Shown in pieces: positions 51,186 to 59,862 of a stretch of 64,000 nucleotides of DNA. The stretch is from Achromobacter aloeverae. Its GTDB lineage: Bacteria; Pseudomonadota; Gammaproteobacteria; Burkholderiales; Burkholderiaceae_B. The stretch is from positions 1,488,001 to 1,552,000 of the forward strand of contig NZ_PYAL01000001.1 of the NCBI RefSeq assembly GCF_004121055.1, given 5' to 3'. The notes beneath the pieces are model-generated. The model saw nothing but the letters and a program-made list of their open reading frames with translations. It had not been told where the DNA came from and made no database searches. How positions within the stretch are numbered: position 1 is the first letter of the stretch; each line of letters starts with the position of its first letter. The translations under genes and the position numbers were made by a program.

Positions 51186-52178
51186 TCAATCGGCACTTCG
51201 GCTTGAGCCAGGGGGAAGACCGGTGACGCGCTTGAACGCGCGACTGAATGCAGCCTGCGAGCTGTAGCCCAGGCGTTCGGCAACCGAGTCTATCGACAGC
51301 CTGTCGTAGGTCAGCCATTGCCTGGCGAGCCGCATCTTCAATTCGGTCGCGTAGCGCAAAGGCGGGGTCCCCACCGTGGCATGGAATCGCTTGGCGAAAA
51401 CCGAACGCGAGATATGGCACTCGTCCGCCAGTTCAGCCAATTTCCAATCGCGAGCCGGCTGGCGGTGCAAGGCCAGGATGGCGCGGGCCAGTCGCGGGTC
51501 TCGCAGCGCGCCGGCCATGCCGGAGGCATTGTCGCAGCCGCACTCGATCCAGCCCCGGACGATCATCGTGGCGACCACTTCGGCCAGTCGGGCCAGGATG
51601 TCCGCGTAGCCCACGCGCCTGGAGCAGATTTCTCCTTTCATCGACGAGAGGATAGGAATCAGGCCCGGATAGCGGTCGCTGTCGGCATTCACGCACATGA
51701 CGTTAGGCATCAACTGGCCAAGCGCCCGCATGCCGCCAAGGTCGAATTCCATGCAACCGTAGAAGAAGATCGCGCTCGGCACGGTGCTGGTGCTGGGGCA
51801 CGTATCCACCTCGGTCACGGAATTGCCGATCAGGGTCGTTTCAAGCGCCTCGATATCCTGCGCGTGGGCATCCTCGGTCGATAACCATTGATGCGCCTGT
51901 CCATGAGGCAGGAACACGGCATTGCCGGCGCTCACTTCATGCAAGGTCCCATCGTCGGTGCGCAGCAGGGCCGATCCCACAGCCAGGTAATGAAAATATC
52001 CATGGCCCGCCTTGGCTGCAAAACTCAGCCCAAAACTTGGACCGGTCTGCACGCGCTTGTAGCGCACGCCGCGTAGCCGCATGCCGGTAAGCAATTCGCT
52101 GATCAGGTGCGGCGCAAGCGCATAGGCCGTAGTCATCGCGATGGGATTTTCTATCAAAAATTCAATACGACTCATCAT
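51186..52178 (-). CDS. AraC-family regulator with cupin_6-type sensor
   Basis: A 330-residue protein. Residues 20-190 form the AraC 'cupin_6' sensor (LISELLTGMRLRGVRYKRVQTGPSFGLSF, HYLAVGSALLRTDDGTLHEVSAGNAVFLPHGQAHQW), residues 235-325 the DNA-binding part (DPRLARAILALHRQPARDWKLAELADECHISRSVFAKRFHATVGTPPLRYATELKMRLARQWL, SIDSVAERLGYSSQAAFSRAFKRVTGLPPG). The first ATG has AGGATGATCT before it. Divergent from the MFS gene (50-bp spacer); AraC cupin_6/MFS pairs like this are common, the regulator controlling the pump. Confidence 0.9.
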   Translation of the reverse strand: MMSRIEFLIENPIAMTTAYALAPHLISELLTGMRLRGVRYKRVQTGPSFGLSFAAKAGHGYFHYLAVGSALLRTDDGTLHEVSAGNAVFLPHGQAHQWLSTEDAHAQDIEALETTLIGNSVTEVDTCPSTSTVPSAIFFYGCMEFDLGGMRALGQLMPNVMCVNADSDRYPGLIPILSSMKGEICSRRVGYADILARLAEVVATMIVRGWIECGCDNASGMAGALRDPRLARAILALHRQPARDWKLAELADECHISRSVFAKRFHATVGTPPLRYATELKMRLARQWLTYDRLSIDSVAERLGYSSQAAFSRAFKRVTGLPPGSSRSAD

Positions 52179-52228
52179 AGATCATCCTGCTCCCCACACC
52201 TAGACTCGCACCCACTGACTGTTTTCGG

Positions 52229-53485
52229 ATGAGTGAAATGCGTAGTTATGTGGACAAATCCCAGCCGGGCGCTTCGATCGGCACGGACGACATCGACCCG
52301 GCTTCGGCTGCCTGGACGGCCGTGTTTTCCTTGGCGATGGGCGTGTTCGGCCTGTTGACCGCGGAGTATCTGCCGGCAAGCCTTCTGACGCCCATGGCCG
52401 CGACCTTGCGCGTCTCGGAAGCCATGGCGGGACAGGCTGTTACGGCCACCGCGGTGGTCGCACTATTCGCAGGCTTGTTCGTACCGGGTCTTACGCGCAG
52501 CCTCGATCGCCGCATCGTGCTGCTGGGCTTTTCAATCTTGATGATCGTGTCCAATCTATTGGTCGCGGCGTCGTCCAGCATGTGGGTATTGTTGCTGATG
52601 CGCGTACTGCTGGGGATCGCATTGGGCGGTTTCTGGAGCATGGCCGCGGCTGTCGCCATGCGCCTGGTACCGGCTGCGCTGCTGCCACGCGCGCTAGCCA
52701 TCATCTTCAGCGGCATCGCCGTGGGGACGGTGGTGGCCGTACCGTTGGGCAGCTATCTGGGCGGTCGATTCGGATGGCGCAGCGCCTTTGTCGCCGCCGG
52801 GGTCGTGGGCATGATGACACTGGCATTCCAATGGTTCACCTTGCCGCGTATGGCGCCCCGCCAGCCCGCCCGCCTGGGAACGATCCTGGAAGTTCTCCGG
52901 CGCCCCGGCATCCCCCTCGGGATGCTCGGCTGCGTGCTGGCGCATACGGGGCATTTTGCCCTCTTCACCTATATCCGGCCATTCCTGGAAAACGCGACGG
53001 GTATCGGGACGGACGGCCTCGCGCTCATCTTGCTCGGCTTCGGCATCGCAAATTTCTTCGGGACCATGCTGGCCGGCTGGCTCATGCAGCGCAGCCTGCA
53101 TTTCACCTTGGCGCTGATGCCCGTCATCGTCGGCGTCGTGGCCCTGGCAATGGCCATTTTTCCCGCGTCCCTGATCGGACAGGCAACGCTGGTCGCGGCC
53201 TGGGGTCTCGCATTCGGCGGCGTGCCGGTCGCATGGTCGAACTGGGTAGCGCGGGCGGTGCCGGATCAAGCCGAAAGCGCGGGCGGGATGGTCGTGGCGT
53301 CCGTGCAGTCATCAATCGCAACCGGCGCCGCGGCGGGCGGAGCGATGTTCAGCCTGAGCAGCATTACCGGCGTCTTCATCGCGGGGGGCTGCCTCATGCT
53401 GCTGGCCGGCCTGTTCATCTCCACGCGCGTCAATGTGCGGCCGCCGCCGCGGGGCGCGGCCACGCAGCCCGCGGTTCATCCTTGA
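52229..53485 (+). CDS. MFS efflux-type transporter (YdhP/AraJ-like)
   Basis: A 418-residue membrane protein with 12 hydrophobic segments. Features of the DHA1 YdhP/AraJ group: MGVFGLLTAEYLPASLLTPMAATLRVSEAMAGQAVTATAVVALFAGLFVPGLTRSLDRRIVLL, RVLLGIALGGFWSMAAAVAMRLVP and AIIFSGIAVGTVVAVPLGSYLGGRFGWRSAFVAAG. Members export sugars, amino acids or drugs. The start (MSEMRSYVDK) is close to the divergent AraC gene. Base use is slightly less GC-rich than in the core genes. Followed by a gene-free 185 bp with an IclR-type operator. Confidence 0.87.
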   Translation: MSEMRSYVDKSQPGASIGTDDIDPASAAWTAVFSLAMGVFGLLTAEYLPASLLTPMAATLRVSEAMAGQAVTATAVVALFAGLFVPGLTRSLDRRIVLLGFSILMIVSNLLVAASSSMWVLLLMRVLLGIALGGFWSMAAAVAMRLVPAALLPRALAIIFSGIAVGTVVAVPLGSYLGGRFGWRSAFVAAGVVGMMTLAFQWFTLPRMAPRQPARLGTILEVLRRPGIPLGMLGCVLAHTGHFALFTYIRPFLENATGIGTDGLALILLGFGIANFFGTMLAGWLMQRSLHFTLALMPVIVGVVALAMAIFPASLIGQATLVAAWGLAFGGVPVAWSNWVARAVPDQAESAGGMVVASVQSSIATGAAAGGAMFSLSSITGVFIAGGCLMLLAGLFISTRVNVRPPPRGAATQPAVHP

Positions 53486-53555
53486 CGGCTAGCTCGGGCA
53501 AATGACGCAGGCGAAAGGGCCAAAGGACAAGGACCAAAGGACCAAATAGCTACAG

Positions 53556-53570
53556 TGTCATCTGATGACA
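53556..53570 (+). promoter_or_regulatory. IclR-type operator, copy A
   Basis: TGTCATC-T-GATGACA is a perfect inverted repeat. It is followed by CGATATATTATCT, a -10-like AT-rich stretch. The same sequence with one change recurs at 55796, and 24 of 28 bases are equal over 53556-53583 and 55796-55823. It lies 100 bp ahead of the MHS transporter gene. Confidence 0.78.
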
Positions 53571-53670
53571 CGATATATTATCTGTTGACACTGCACGCGA
53601 ATCCATTTCAAATGCGGTCTGGTTCGGAAATACCGAGCGGTGGAACTCGATACCGATAGCAAGGGAAAAA

Positions 53671-55029
53671 ATGAGCAGCCCAAAGTCAGAAAAAGGACGC
53701 CTGAAGTCCTTGCGCGCAGTTGGCGTCGGCAACGCACTCGAATGGTTCGACTGGACGCTTTATGCCACCTTCTCCGCATACCTGGCGCGCAACCTTTTCG
53801 ACAAGGCCGATGCGCGTTCCGCGATGCTGTCGACGCTGGCCGTATTCGCGGTGGGTTTCATTGCACGCCCGCTAGGGGGCCTGATATTCGGAAAACTGGC
53901 CGACCGGCTTGGGCGTCAACGCATGATGCTCATCACGATGTCCCTCCTTGCCGTGAGCAGCCTTGGAATCGCACTGATTCCAACTTATGAGTCGATAGGC
54001 CTGGCGGCGTCCCTGACGCTCATGATCTTTCGGCTACTACAAGGCATCGCGCATGGCGGCGAGACGGGTGTTTCCTACACCTATGTCGCGGAGATCGCCC
54101 CAAGCAAGCATCGTGGCCTGTGGTCGAGCTCCATCTATCTCGGCGTGATGGGCGGCGTGATCGCCGCCACGCTGGTGGCTGCGGCGCTGACAGCGATACT
54201 TGAGCCCGCCGCAATGAGCGATTACGGATGGCGTATCGGCTTCGCGGTCGGCGGCGTGCTCGGCATTTATGTGCTCTTCATGCGTCGCAACATCGAGGAA
54301 TCGCATGTCTTCGCCGAACAGCGCAACCAGACTTCGGCGAATCGAAAATTGTCCCGCCGGGAAGTGTTTCGCATCGCCCGCAATCTTGTCATGCTCAACT
54401 GCTGCGCCAATGTCACCTACTACGCCTGGGTGACGTTTGCGCCGGCAACCGCGATTGCCAAGGGCATGGACGCGGCCGGGGCGTACCGTGCGAGCCTGCT
54501 CGCAATGCTTTTGTGCGTGCTGTGGCTGCCCATCTGCGGAATCATCTCCGACAGGCTGGGTCGTAAACCCATTATCGTCGCCTGGGGCGTCCTGGTTGTC
54601 GTACTCACCCAACCCATCGCTACCATGGTGACCACGGAGCCGCGTACCCTCTTCTGGGCGCAGGTCATCGGGCTTGCGGCGTGGTCTCTTATCGCCTCGA
54701 TCTTTCCCGCGGTGCTGTCGGAGCAAGTGCCCACGCAGGCGCGTGCGCAAGGCGTCGGATTTGTTTCGTCGGTGTCCGTTGCCATCTTCGGCGGAACGGC
54801 GCCTTATCTGAACGCCTATCTTGCCGGAATCGGGCTGGAGCACGTCTATACCTACTACGTGATGGCCCTGGGCGTGGTCACCATCGTCGCGGGACTTCTG
54901 ATCCGCGAGACCGCCGGTGTCGATCTCAGTGAGATCCAGGGTGGCGCCGTCGAAAATGCGTCGACCGCGCTGGCTCCCTCACCCGGTACGCAGCCGAGCA
55001 CTGACTTCGGCCGCCGCCGTCTGGAGTAA
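53671..55029 (+). CDS. MHS-type MFS transporter (proline/alpha-ketoglutarate permease family)
   Basis: A 452-residue proton symporter of the metabolite:H+ (MHS) group. Signature: VGVGNALEWFDWTLYATFSAYLARNLF, FAVGFIARPLGGLIFGKLADRLGRQRMML (motif A), LQGIAHGGETGVSYTYVAEIAPSKHRGLWSS. Substrates are small organic acids, amines or betaines. AAGGGAAAAA precedes the ATG. The C-terminus overlaps the 3' end of the convergent iclR gene by 51 bp. Together with the amidase-like gene at 55847 it shares an operator sequence, so it probably takes up that enzyme's substrate. Confidence 0.9.
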   Translation: MSSPKSEKGRLKSLRAVGVGNALEWFDWTLYATFSAYLARNLFDKADARSAMLSTLAVFAVGFIARPLGGLIFGKLADRLGRQRMMLITMSLLAVSSLGIALIPTYESIGLAASLTLMIFRLLQGIAHGGETGVSYTYVAEIAPSKHRGLWSSSIYLGVMGGVIAATLVAAALTAILEPAAMSDYGWRIGFAVGGVLGIYVLFMRRNIEESHVFAEQRNQTSANRKLSRREVFRIARNLVMLNCCANVTYYAWVTFAPATAIAKGMDAAGAYRASLLAMLLCVLWLPICGIISDRLGRKPIIVAWGVLVVVLTQPIATMVTTEPRTLFWAQVIGLAAWSLIASIFPAVLSEQVPTQARAQGVGFVSSVSVAIFGGTAPYLNAYLAGIGLEHVYTYYVMALGVVTIVAGLLIRETAGVDLSEIQGGAVENASTALAPSPGTQPSTDFGRRRLE

Positions 55030-55761
55030 GCCCAGCATTTCGGGCACACCGTTCTTGATCACGAATTGAGGAGTCAAGGTTGCAACGCTTATGCTGGCGA
55101 CAAGCTGCCCATTTCGATCCAGGACCGGCACCCCCAAGGCAGACATTCCCAGCGTGTACGTGTCAACGGCAAACTCCCATCCACGCTCGCGGATCTGGGT
55201 CGCGGCGCGTTCCAGCGCGACGGGATCGACCACCGTACTTGTCGTCGGCCGCTCCAGGGGGCCCTGCAGGACTTTCGCACGCTCTTCCGCCGATAAATAA
55301 GCCAACAGCACCCGGGGTCCGCCGCTATGGTTCAAGGAAACCCGGGTGCCTATACCCGACCAGCGCGTATCGATATGCAGATCCGGACTTTTAACTCTAT
55401 CCAGGCATAGCGCGGAACCGTCGAAGTATGTCCACAGGAATGACGTCGCGCCGCTGCGCTCGGCAAGACGGGTCAACGCGGGCGCCGCGACATCACGAAG
55501 GTCGTTTCCATATTGGACCGCGGGCATGAGCAGTAGGATGCCCGCTCCAAGCGAGTAGGTTTTCGTCGTATCGTCAAACTCGATGAAGTCGCCGGAGGCC
55601 AGCGTCTGAAGCAAACGTCTTGTCGTACCTTTGTCCAGGCCGCTCAGTCGAGTCAACTCTGCGAGAGAGAGACGCGCGGTCGTCGGACCGAAGGCGCGCA
55701 GAAGCGCCATCGCGCGTTCAACGGCACGGACTTTGGATAGAGAGCCACCCGTCTCGCCCAT
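54979..55761 (-). CDS. IclR-family regulator
   Basis: A 260-residue protein. Residues 5-70 form the winged helix (SLSKVRAVERAMALLRAFGPTTARLSLAELTRLSGLDKGTTRRLLQTLASGDFIEFDDTTKTYSLGAG), the rest the IclR effector domain (SLNHSGGPRVLLAYLSAEERAKVLQ, GWEFAVDTYTLGMSALGVPVLDRNGQLVASISVATL). AAGGGGG lies before the ATG at 55761, which sets the start over two upstream GTG codons. It lies between the transporter and the amidase-like gene, each of which has a copy of the operator; copy B is in its own leader too, so it is likely autoregulated. Confidence 0.92.
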   Translation of the reverse strand: MGETGGSLSKVRAVERAMALLRAFGPTTARLSLAELTRLSGLDKGTTRRLLQTLASGDFIEFDDTTKTYSLGAGILLLMPAVQYGNDLRDVAAPALTRLAERSGATSFLWTYFDGSALCLDRVKSPDLHIDTRWSGIGTRVSLNHSGGPRVLLAYLSAEERAKVLQGPLERPTTSTVVDPVALERAATQIRERGWEFAVDTYTLGMSALGVPVLDRNGQLVASISVATLTPQFVIKNGVPEMLGLLQTAAAEVSARLRTG

Positions 55762-55795
55762 CACCACCCCCTTGGAACAAAAGCCATAGCATTAA

Positions 55796-55810
55796 TGTCG
55801 TCTGATGACA
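55796..55810. promoter_or_regulatory. IclR-type operator, copy B
   Basis: TGTCGTC-T-GATGACA, identical to copy A at 53556 except for one base. It is followed by a CATATTATCT stretch as in copy A. It lies in the 85-bp spacer between iclR (minus) and the amidase-like gene (plus), and covers the ATG at 55805, which is therefore not the real start of that gene. Confidence 0.78.
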
Positions 55811-55846
55811 CATCATATTATCTCCCAACATCCTGACCGGTCTTCA

Positions 55847-57457
55847 GTGGATGCCGGATTCGCAGTTCGACCGTTATCGGGCCCTCGGCAAGGCGCTCGC
55901 GAAACCTGGGTCGAAGTCCCCTCGCAAGAGGGCGTTGCCGCGGCCTGGTGCTATTCCGACCACCGTTCCTACCTGCCAAATGACGTCGTCCGCCTGCATG
56001 TTTCTTCAAACCGCGATCGCGTCGGCCTGAAGATCTACCGGGAGGGCGCGAAACGAATCCTCGTGCATCAAACTGGCATACACCCGGCGAGTTTTCACGC
56101 CGTGCCTGATCGCGCTTATGAACGTGGATGCGACTGGCCTGTTTTCTCGCAATGGACCATCCCCGCCGACACGCCGTCCGGCGCCTACCTGGTCGAGGTG
56201 GTCGATGCCAACGACGTCCCTCTCGGGCACCATGTATTCATCGTTCGCGCGCTACGCAAGCGCGAGCACGCGCTAGTACTTGTGGCTGCCACGTGTACCT
56301 GGGCCGCATACAACGACTGGGGCGGCGCCAACCATTATTTCGGCATGCATCCCGATACGCCTCGTGGACGTGCTCCCATCCTGTCCGCCCAGCGTCCGTG
56401 GGCCCGAGGCCAAGCCTGGCTGCCTCCGGATGCTCCTCGCTCGGTCAATACAAAGCGTCCCGACAAGGCCGGGCCTGTCCGCTACGAATTCATCGAATGG
56501 GCAGCGGCCCATGGATTCAGCAAGTACTACGCATTAGCCGGGTGGGCCTCTTACGAACGCCTGTTCCTTATGTGGGCTGAAAAACACGGTTATGTGGTGG
56601 ATCTGATCACCCAGGACGATCTGCATCACGACCATGGGGCGCTCGACGGTTACCGCTGCGCGGTATTCGTCGGCCATGACGAGTACTGGTCGCGCGAAAT
56701 GCGGGATCACGTGGATGCTTTTGTCGAGGGCGGCGGCAACGTTGCCAGATTCGCAGGGAACTTCATGTGGCAAATACGGTTGGAGGCCGGAGGCACAAGA
56801 CAGGTAGCCTACAAATACGACGCTCGAACCCGCGATCCCCTCGCGGCCACGCAACCTGCGTTGATGACCAGCGCATGGGAAGACCCGCTGGTAAACCATC
56901 CCGGCGCTTCGACGTTCGGCGTAAACGGCCTGCGGGGCATTTACGCCGGATTTGGCGGGATGGCCCGGCGCGGTCCGCGCGGTTTCACCGTCTTCAGGCC
57001 GGAACACTGGGCCTTCTCGGGCTCGGGCCTGGGCTATGCAGACATGTTTGGCGACTCGGTCAATATCTTCGGCTATGAAGTGGACGGCTTGGACTACACC
57101 TTTGTCGATGGGCGCCCCGAGCCACTGGGTACGGATGGCGCGCCTCAAGGGGTGGAGATCCTGGCTATGGGTTGGGCGACGCTATCCGAAGCCGGCCGCC
57201 CTGAAGATGCATACTCGTTCATGCTGGGTGATCGCGACACGCTTTTTCGGGCGTCCCTCCTGGCGCCGGACGCAACGGCGGAGAGCGTCCAGCGTCACAG
57301 CCGGGGCAGCGGCATGATCGTGCACTTCAAGAAAGGGGCGGGCCAGGTTTTCACGGCAGGGACCTGTGAATGGATATATGGCCTTAGCCTGGGCGAGGAG
57401 GCTGCCGAGACCATCACCAACAATGTTCTTGTAAGGTTTCTCGGCCTGGACCGGTAA
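55847..57457 (+). CDS. N,N-dimethylformamidase large-subunit-like protein
   Basis: About 536 residues from the GTG at 55847. The N-terminal part is a beta-sandwich (AAWCYSDHRSYLPNDVVRLHVSSNRDRVGLKIYREG), the C-terminal part a flavodoxin-like hydrolase domain (HALVLVAATCTWAAYNDWGGANHYF, VDLITQDDLHHDHGALDGYRCAVFVGHDEYWSREMRDHVDAFVEGGGNVARFAGNFMWQIRL). These match the large subunit of dimethylformamidase, which has a Tyr/Tyr/Glu iron site and hydrolyses N-substituted formamides. The small subunit (about 130 residues) is not encoded here. An ATG at 55805 lies within the IclR operator and promoter and is unlikely; the true start may be 55847. Substrate unknown. Confidence 0.8.
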   Translation: MDAGFAVRPLSGPRQGARETWVEVPSQEGVAAAWCYSDHRSYLPNDVVRLHVSSNRDRVGLKIYREGAKRILVHQTGIHPASFHAVPDRAYERGCDWPVFSQWTIPADTPSGAYLVEVVDANDVPLGHHVFIVRALRKREHALVLVAATCTWAAYNDWGGANHYFGMHPDTPRGRAPILSAQRPWARGQAWLPPDAPRSVNTKRPDKAGPVRYEFIEWAAAHGFSKYYALAGWASYERLFLMWAEKHGYVVDLITQDDLHHDHGALDGYRCAVFVGHDEYWSREMRDHVDAFVEGGGNVARFAGNFMWQIRLEAGGTRQVAYKYDARTRDPLAATQPALMTSAWEDPLVNHPGASTFGVNGLRGIYAGFGGMARRGPRGFTVFRPEHWAFSGSGLGYADMFGDSVNIFGYEVDGLDYTFVDGRPEPLGTDGAPQGVEILAMGWATLSEAGRPEDAYSFMLGDRDTLFRASLLAPDATAESVQRHSRGSGMIVHFKKGAGQVFTAGTCEWIYGLSLGEEAAETITNNVLVRFLGLDR

Positions 57458-57667
57458 TCATCGCCCAGCCTCCGGGCAGACGCGCCGCGTTGGGACATCC
57501 GCGTCTGTTCGCCATGGCCGAACAGTGTTTTCCCGCCAGGCGGCTTACTTGAAATCCTGAAACACGGCAGCATCTGGCTGGCAGGCCTTGCCCCGGTTGT
57601 GCCGCGCAAGGCCGTCCCCCTTGGTCTCTTTAATCTCTTAGTTCACACGCCTTCAGGAACACCCCGC

Positions 57668-58765
57668 ATGTCGACCACCTGCAGATTGAGCGCGCGCTGG
57701 AAAGAACGCCGCTCCCCGTTGCCCGCCGCCGTCCGGCGCTGGCTTGGCCTGGACGCCATCGCGCGGTCGCGGCTGGTCCAGGGGTCGGCCCAGCATGACG
57801 GCGAGCGCTTTCGCAATGTGGCGCCGGCGCCCGCCGAAGGCCTGGGCAAGATGCTGCGCATCGCCTGGAACATGCTGCTGCACAAGCCCAAGGACACGGT
57901 GCCGGCCGGCGCCATCCCGGTCGACGCGCTGACCGCCGGCGACCTTGCCGCCGCGCCGGACCGCAGCCTGTACCGCCTGGGGCATTCCACGCTGCTGTTC
58001 AAGCTGCACGGCCAACTCTGGTTGACCGACCCGGTGTTCGGCGAGCGCGCGTCGCCCTTCGCGTCCATGGGCCCGCGCCGCTTTCATGCGCCGCCGATCG
58101 CGCTCGACGACCTGCCCGCGCTGCGCGCCGTCATTCTTTCCCACGACCATTACGATCACCTCGACCGCGACACCGTTGTCGCGTTGGCGGCCAAGACCGG
58201 CGTTTTCCTGACCACGCTGGGCGTGGGCGACCGCCTGATCGAATGGGGCGTCCCCGCTCACCAGGTCCGGCAGTTCGACTGGTGGGGCGGCATCACGCTG
58301 GACGGCGTCACCTTCACCGCGACGCCGGCGCAGCACTTTTCCGGCCGCGGCCTGCTGGACCGGAATCGCACGCTGTGGTCATCCTGGGTGATCGACGACG
58401 GTGAGGTGCGGGTCTTCTTCAGCGGCGATAGCGGCTACTTCGGCGGCTTCCGCGAAATCGGCGACAAGCTCGGCCCCTTCGATGTCACCTTCGTGGAAAC
58501 CGGGGCTTACGACAAGCAGTGGCCTTATGTCCACATGCAGCCCGAGGAAACCGTGCAGGCCCATATCGACCTGCGCGGGCGCTGCCTGGTGCCTATCCAC
58601 AATGGCACCTTCGACCTGGCCATGCACCGCTGGCAGGATCCGTTCGAGCGCGTGACCACCATCGCGCGCCCGCGCGGCGTCGTACTGTCGACGCCACGCA
58701 TGGGCGAGCGCCTGGACCTGGCCGCGCCCCAGGCGGGCACGCCCTGGTGGCGGGACGTGTCCTAG
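57668..58765 (+). CDS. MBL-fold hydrolase, NAPE-PLD/UlaG-like
   Basis: A 365-residue metallo-beta-lactamase-fold enzyme. Zinc ligands in H159-D-H161-Y-D163-H164-L-D; further parts RLGHSTLLFKLHGQLWLTDPVFGERASPF, TATPAQHFSGRGLLDRNRTLWSSWVI and VFFSGDSGYFGGFREIG. This order is that of N-acyl-phosphatidylethanolamine-type phospholipase D, seen in many proteobacteria as an outer- or inner-membrane-associated hydrolase. No signal peptide is clear; the first 40 residues are basic. AGGAACACCCCGC is before the ATG. Convergent with the LysR gene (16-bp spacer). Confidence 0.85.
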   Translation: MSTTCRLSARWKERRSPLPAAVRRWLGLDAIARSRLVQGSAQHDGERFRNVAPAPAEGLGKMLRIAWNMLLHKPKDTVPAGAIPVDALTAGDLAAAPDRSLYRLGHSTLLFKLHGQLWLTDPVFGERASPFASMGPRRFHAPPIALDDLPALRAVILSHDHYDHLDRDTVVALAAKTGVFLTTLGVGDRLIEWGVPAHQVRQFDWWGGITLDGVTFTATPAQHFSGRGLLDRNRTLWSSWVIDDGEVRVFFSGDSGYFGGFREIGDKLGPFDVTFVETGAYDKQWPYVHMQPEETVQAHIDLRGRCLVPIHNGTFDLAMHRWQDPFERVTTIARPRGVVLSTPRMGERLDLAAPQAGTPWWRDVS

Positions 58766-58781
58766 GCAGACCGGCCTGAGG

Positions 58782-59741
58782 TCAGGCTGCCGGTGGCTTC
58801 CTGGCGCGCGTTCCAGCCTTCGACGCGGACATGGACTCCCTGCACACGCGCTGCGCGATTTCCGCCACCATCATGCCGACCCGCCCCACCGAGTCCATGT
58901 GATAGGACGCGAAGAATTCGTAGGCGGGCAGTCGCACGTCCGTCTGTATGACGCGCAACTTGCGCGAGTCCATCTCCCCGAGCAGGCAGGCAGCGCTGAC
59001 AGCGCCTATCGCCAGCCCCCGCTCGGCGACGCAGACCAGCGCCTCGCTGGAATTCACCGAGTTCAGCTGTACGGGCCAGAGACCCCGTGCGCGGAAGGCC
59101 TCCTCCACCGAACCATACGTGGCCGAGTCCCGCGCATATGTGATGATGGGATAGGCCGCGAGATCGGGCAGCGACATTTTCGCGGGTAGGCGCAACCGGC
59201 TGCTCGCGATCCATTCCGTCCGGTACGAGGCCAGGGAAACATTGCGGACGCCCGCCGCGTGCGTGGGCCCCATGATGATCGCCAGGTCGAGCTCGCCTTC
59301 GAGCAGCAAGGCTCGCAAGCGCGGCGAGGTGTCGATATTCATCTCCAGCGTATGGTGAGGCAAGTCCTTCTTGACCTCGGCGAACAGGCGTGGAAGCCAG
59401 GCGCTGACGATAGTGCTGGTGGTGCCGATGCGTATGACCTGGTGCGCGGCCGGCGCGCCCGCGGCCTGCGTCTTGAACATGTCCGCCGTCGCCAGCAGCT
59501 GTTCCGCCGTATGCAGCAGCTGCATGCCGCGCGCGGTCAGCGTGACCTCGGTGCCGCTGCGGTCCAGCAATTTCGCGCCCAGTTCCTCCTCCAGTGCGGC
59601 AAGCCGCAGCGAAACGGCCGGCTGGGTGATATGCAGCCGATTGGCAGCCGCGCGGAAATTGCGCAAGGTGGCGACACTGACGAAGGCTTCGATCTGGCGG
59701 AGTTCCAAGGCGTTCTCTGTCGGAAGGCGCATGGATGGCAC
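58782..59741 (-). CDS. LysR-family regulator next to ABC importer
   Basis: A 319-residue LysR protein: ALELRQIEAFVSVATLRNFRAAANRLHITQPAVSLRLAALEEELGAKLLDRSGTEVTLTARG and a two-lobe effector part with HQVIRIGTTSTIVSAWLPRLFAEVKKDLPHHTLEMNIDTS. Divergent from the ABC transporter genes with 121 bp between, so the likely regulator of that operon. The spacer is AT-rich (GATTTTTATCATTGAATTCCAGAAAAATAAATTAGAC), as expected for a promoter. The C-terminal tail (ASKAGTRARKPPAA) is unstructured. Confidence 0.9.
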   Translation of the reverse strand: MPSMRLPTENALELRQIEAFVSVATLRNFRAAANRLHITQPAVSLRLAALEEELGAKLLDRSGTEVTLTARGMQLLHTAEQLLATADMFKTQAAGAPAAHQVIRIGTTSTIVSAWLPRLFAEVKKDLPHHTLEMNIDTSPRLRALLLEGELDLAIIMGPTHAAGVRNVSLASYRTEWIASSRLRLPAKMSLPDLAAYPIITYARDSATYGSVEEAFRARGLWPVQLNSVNSSEALVCVAERGLAIGAVSAACLLGEMDSRKLRVIQTDVRLPAYEFFASYHMDSVGRVGMMVAEIAQRVCRESMSASKAGTRARKPPAA

Positions 59742-59862
59742 GCCAATAAGTGATTTTTATCATTGAATTCCAGAAAAATAAATTAGACAAATTAGCCTAC
59801 CTGCTCGATCATTCCTTCCCATATCGGTGGCAAGAACAGCCAAGAAAACCAAAGGGGATGCA

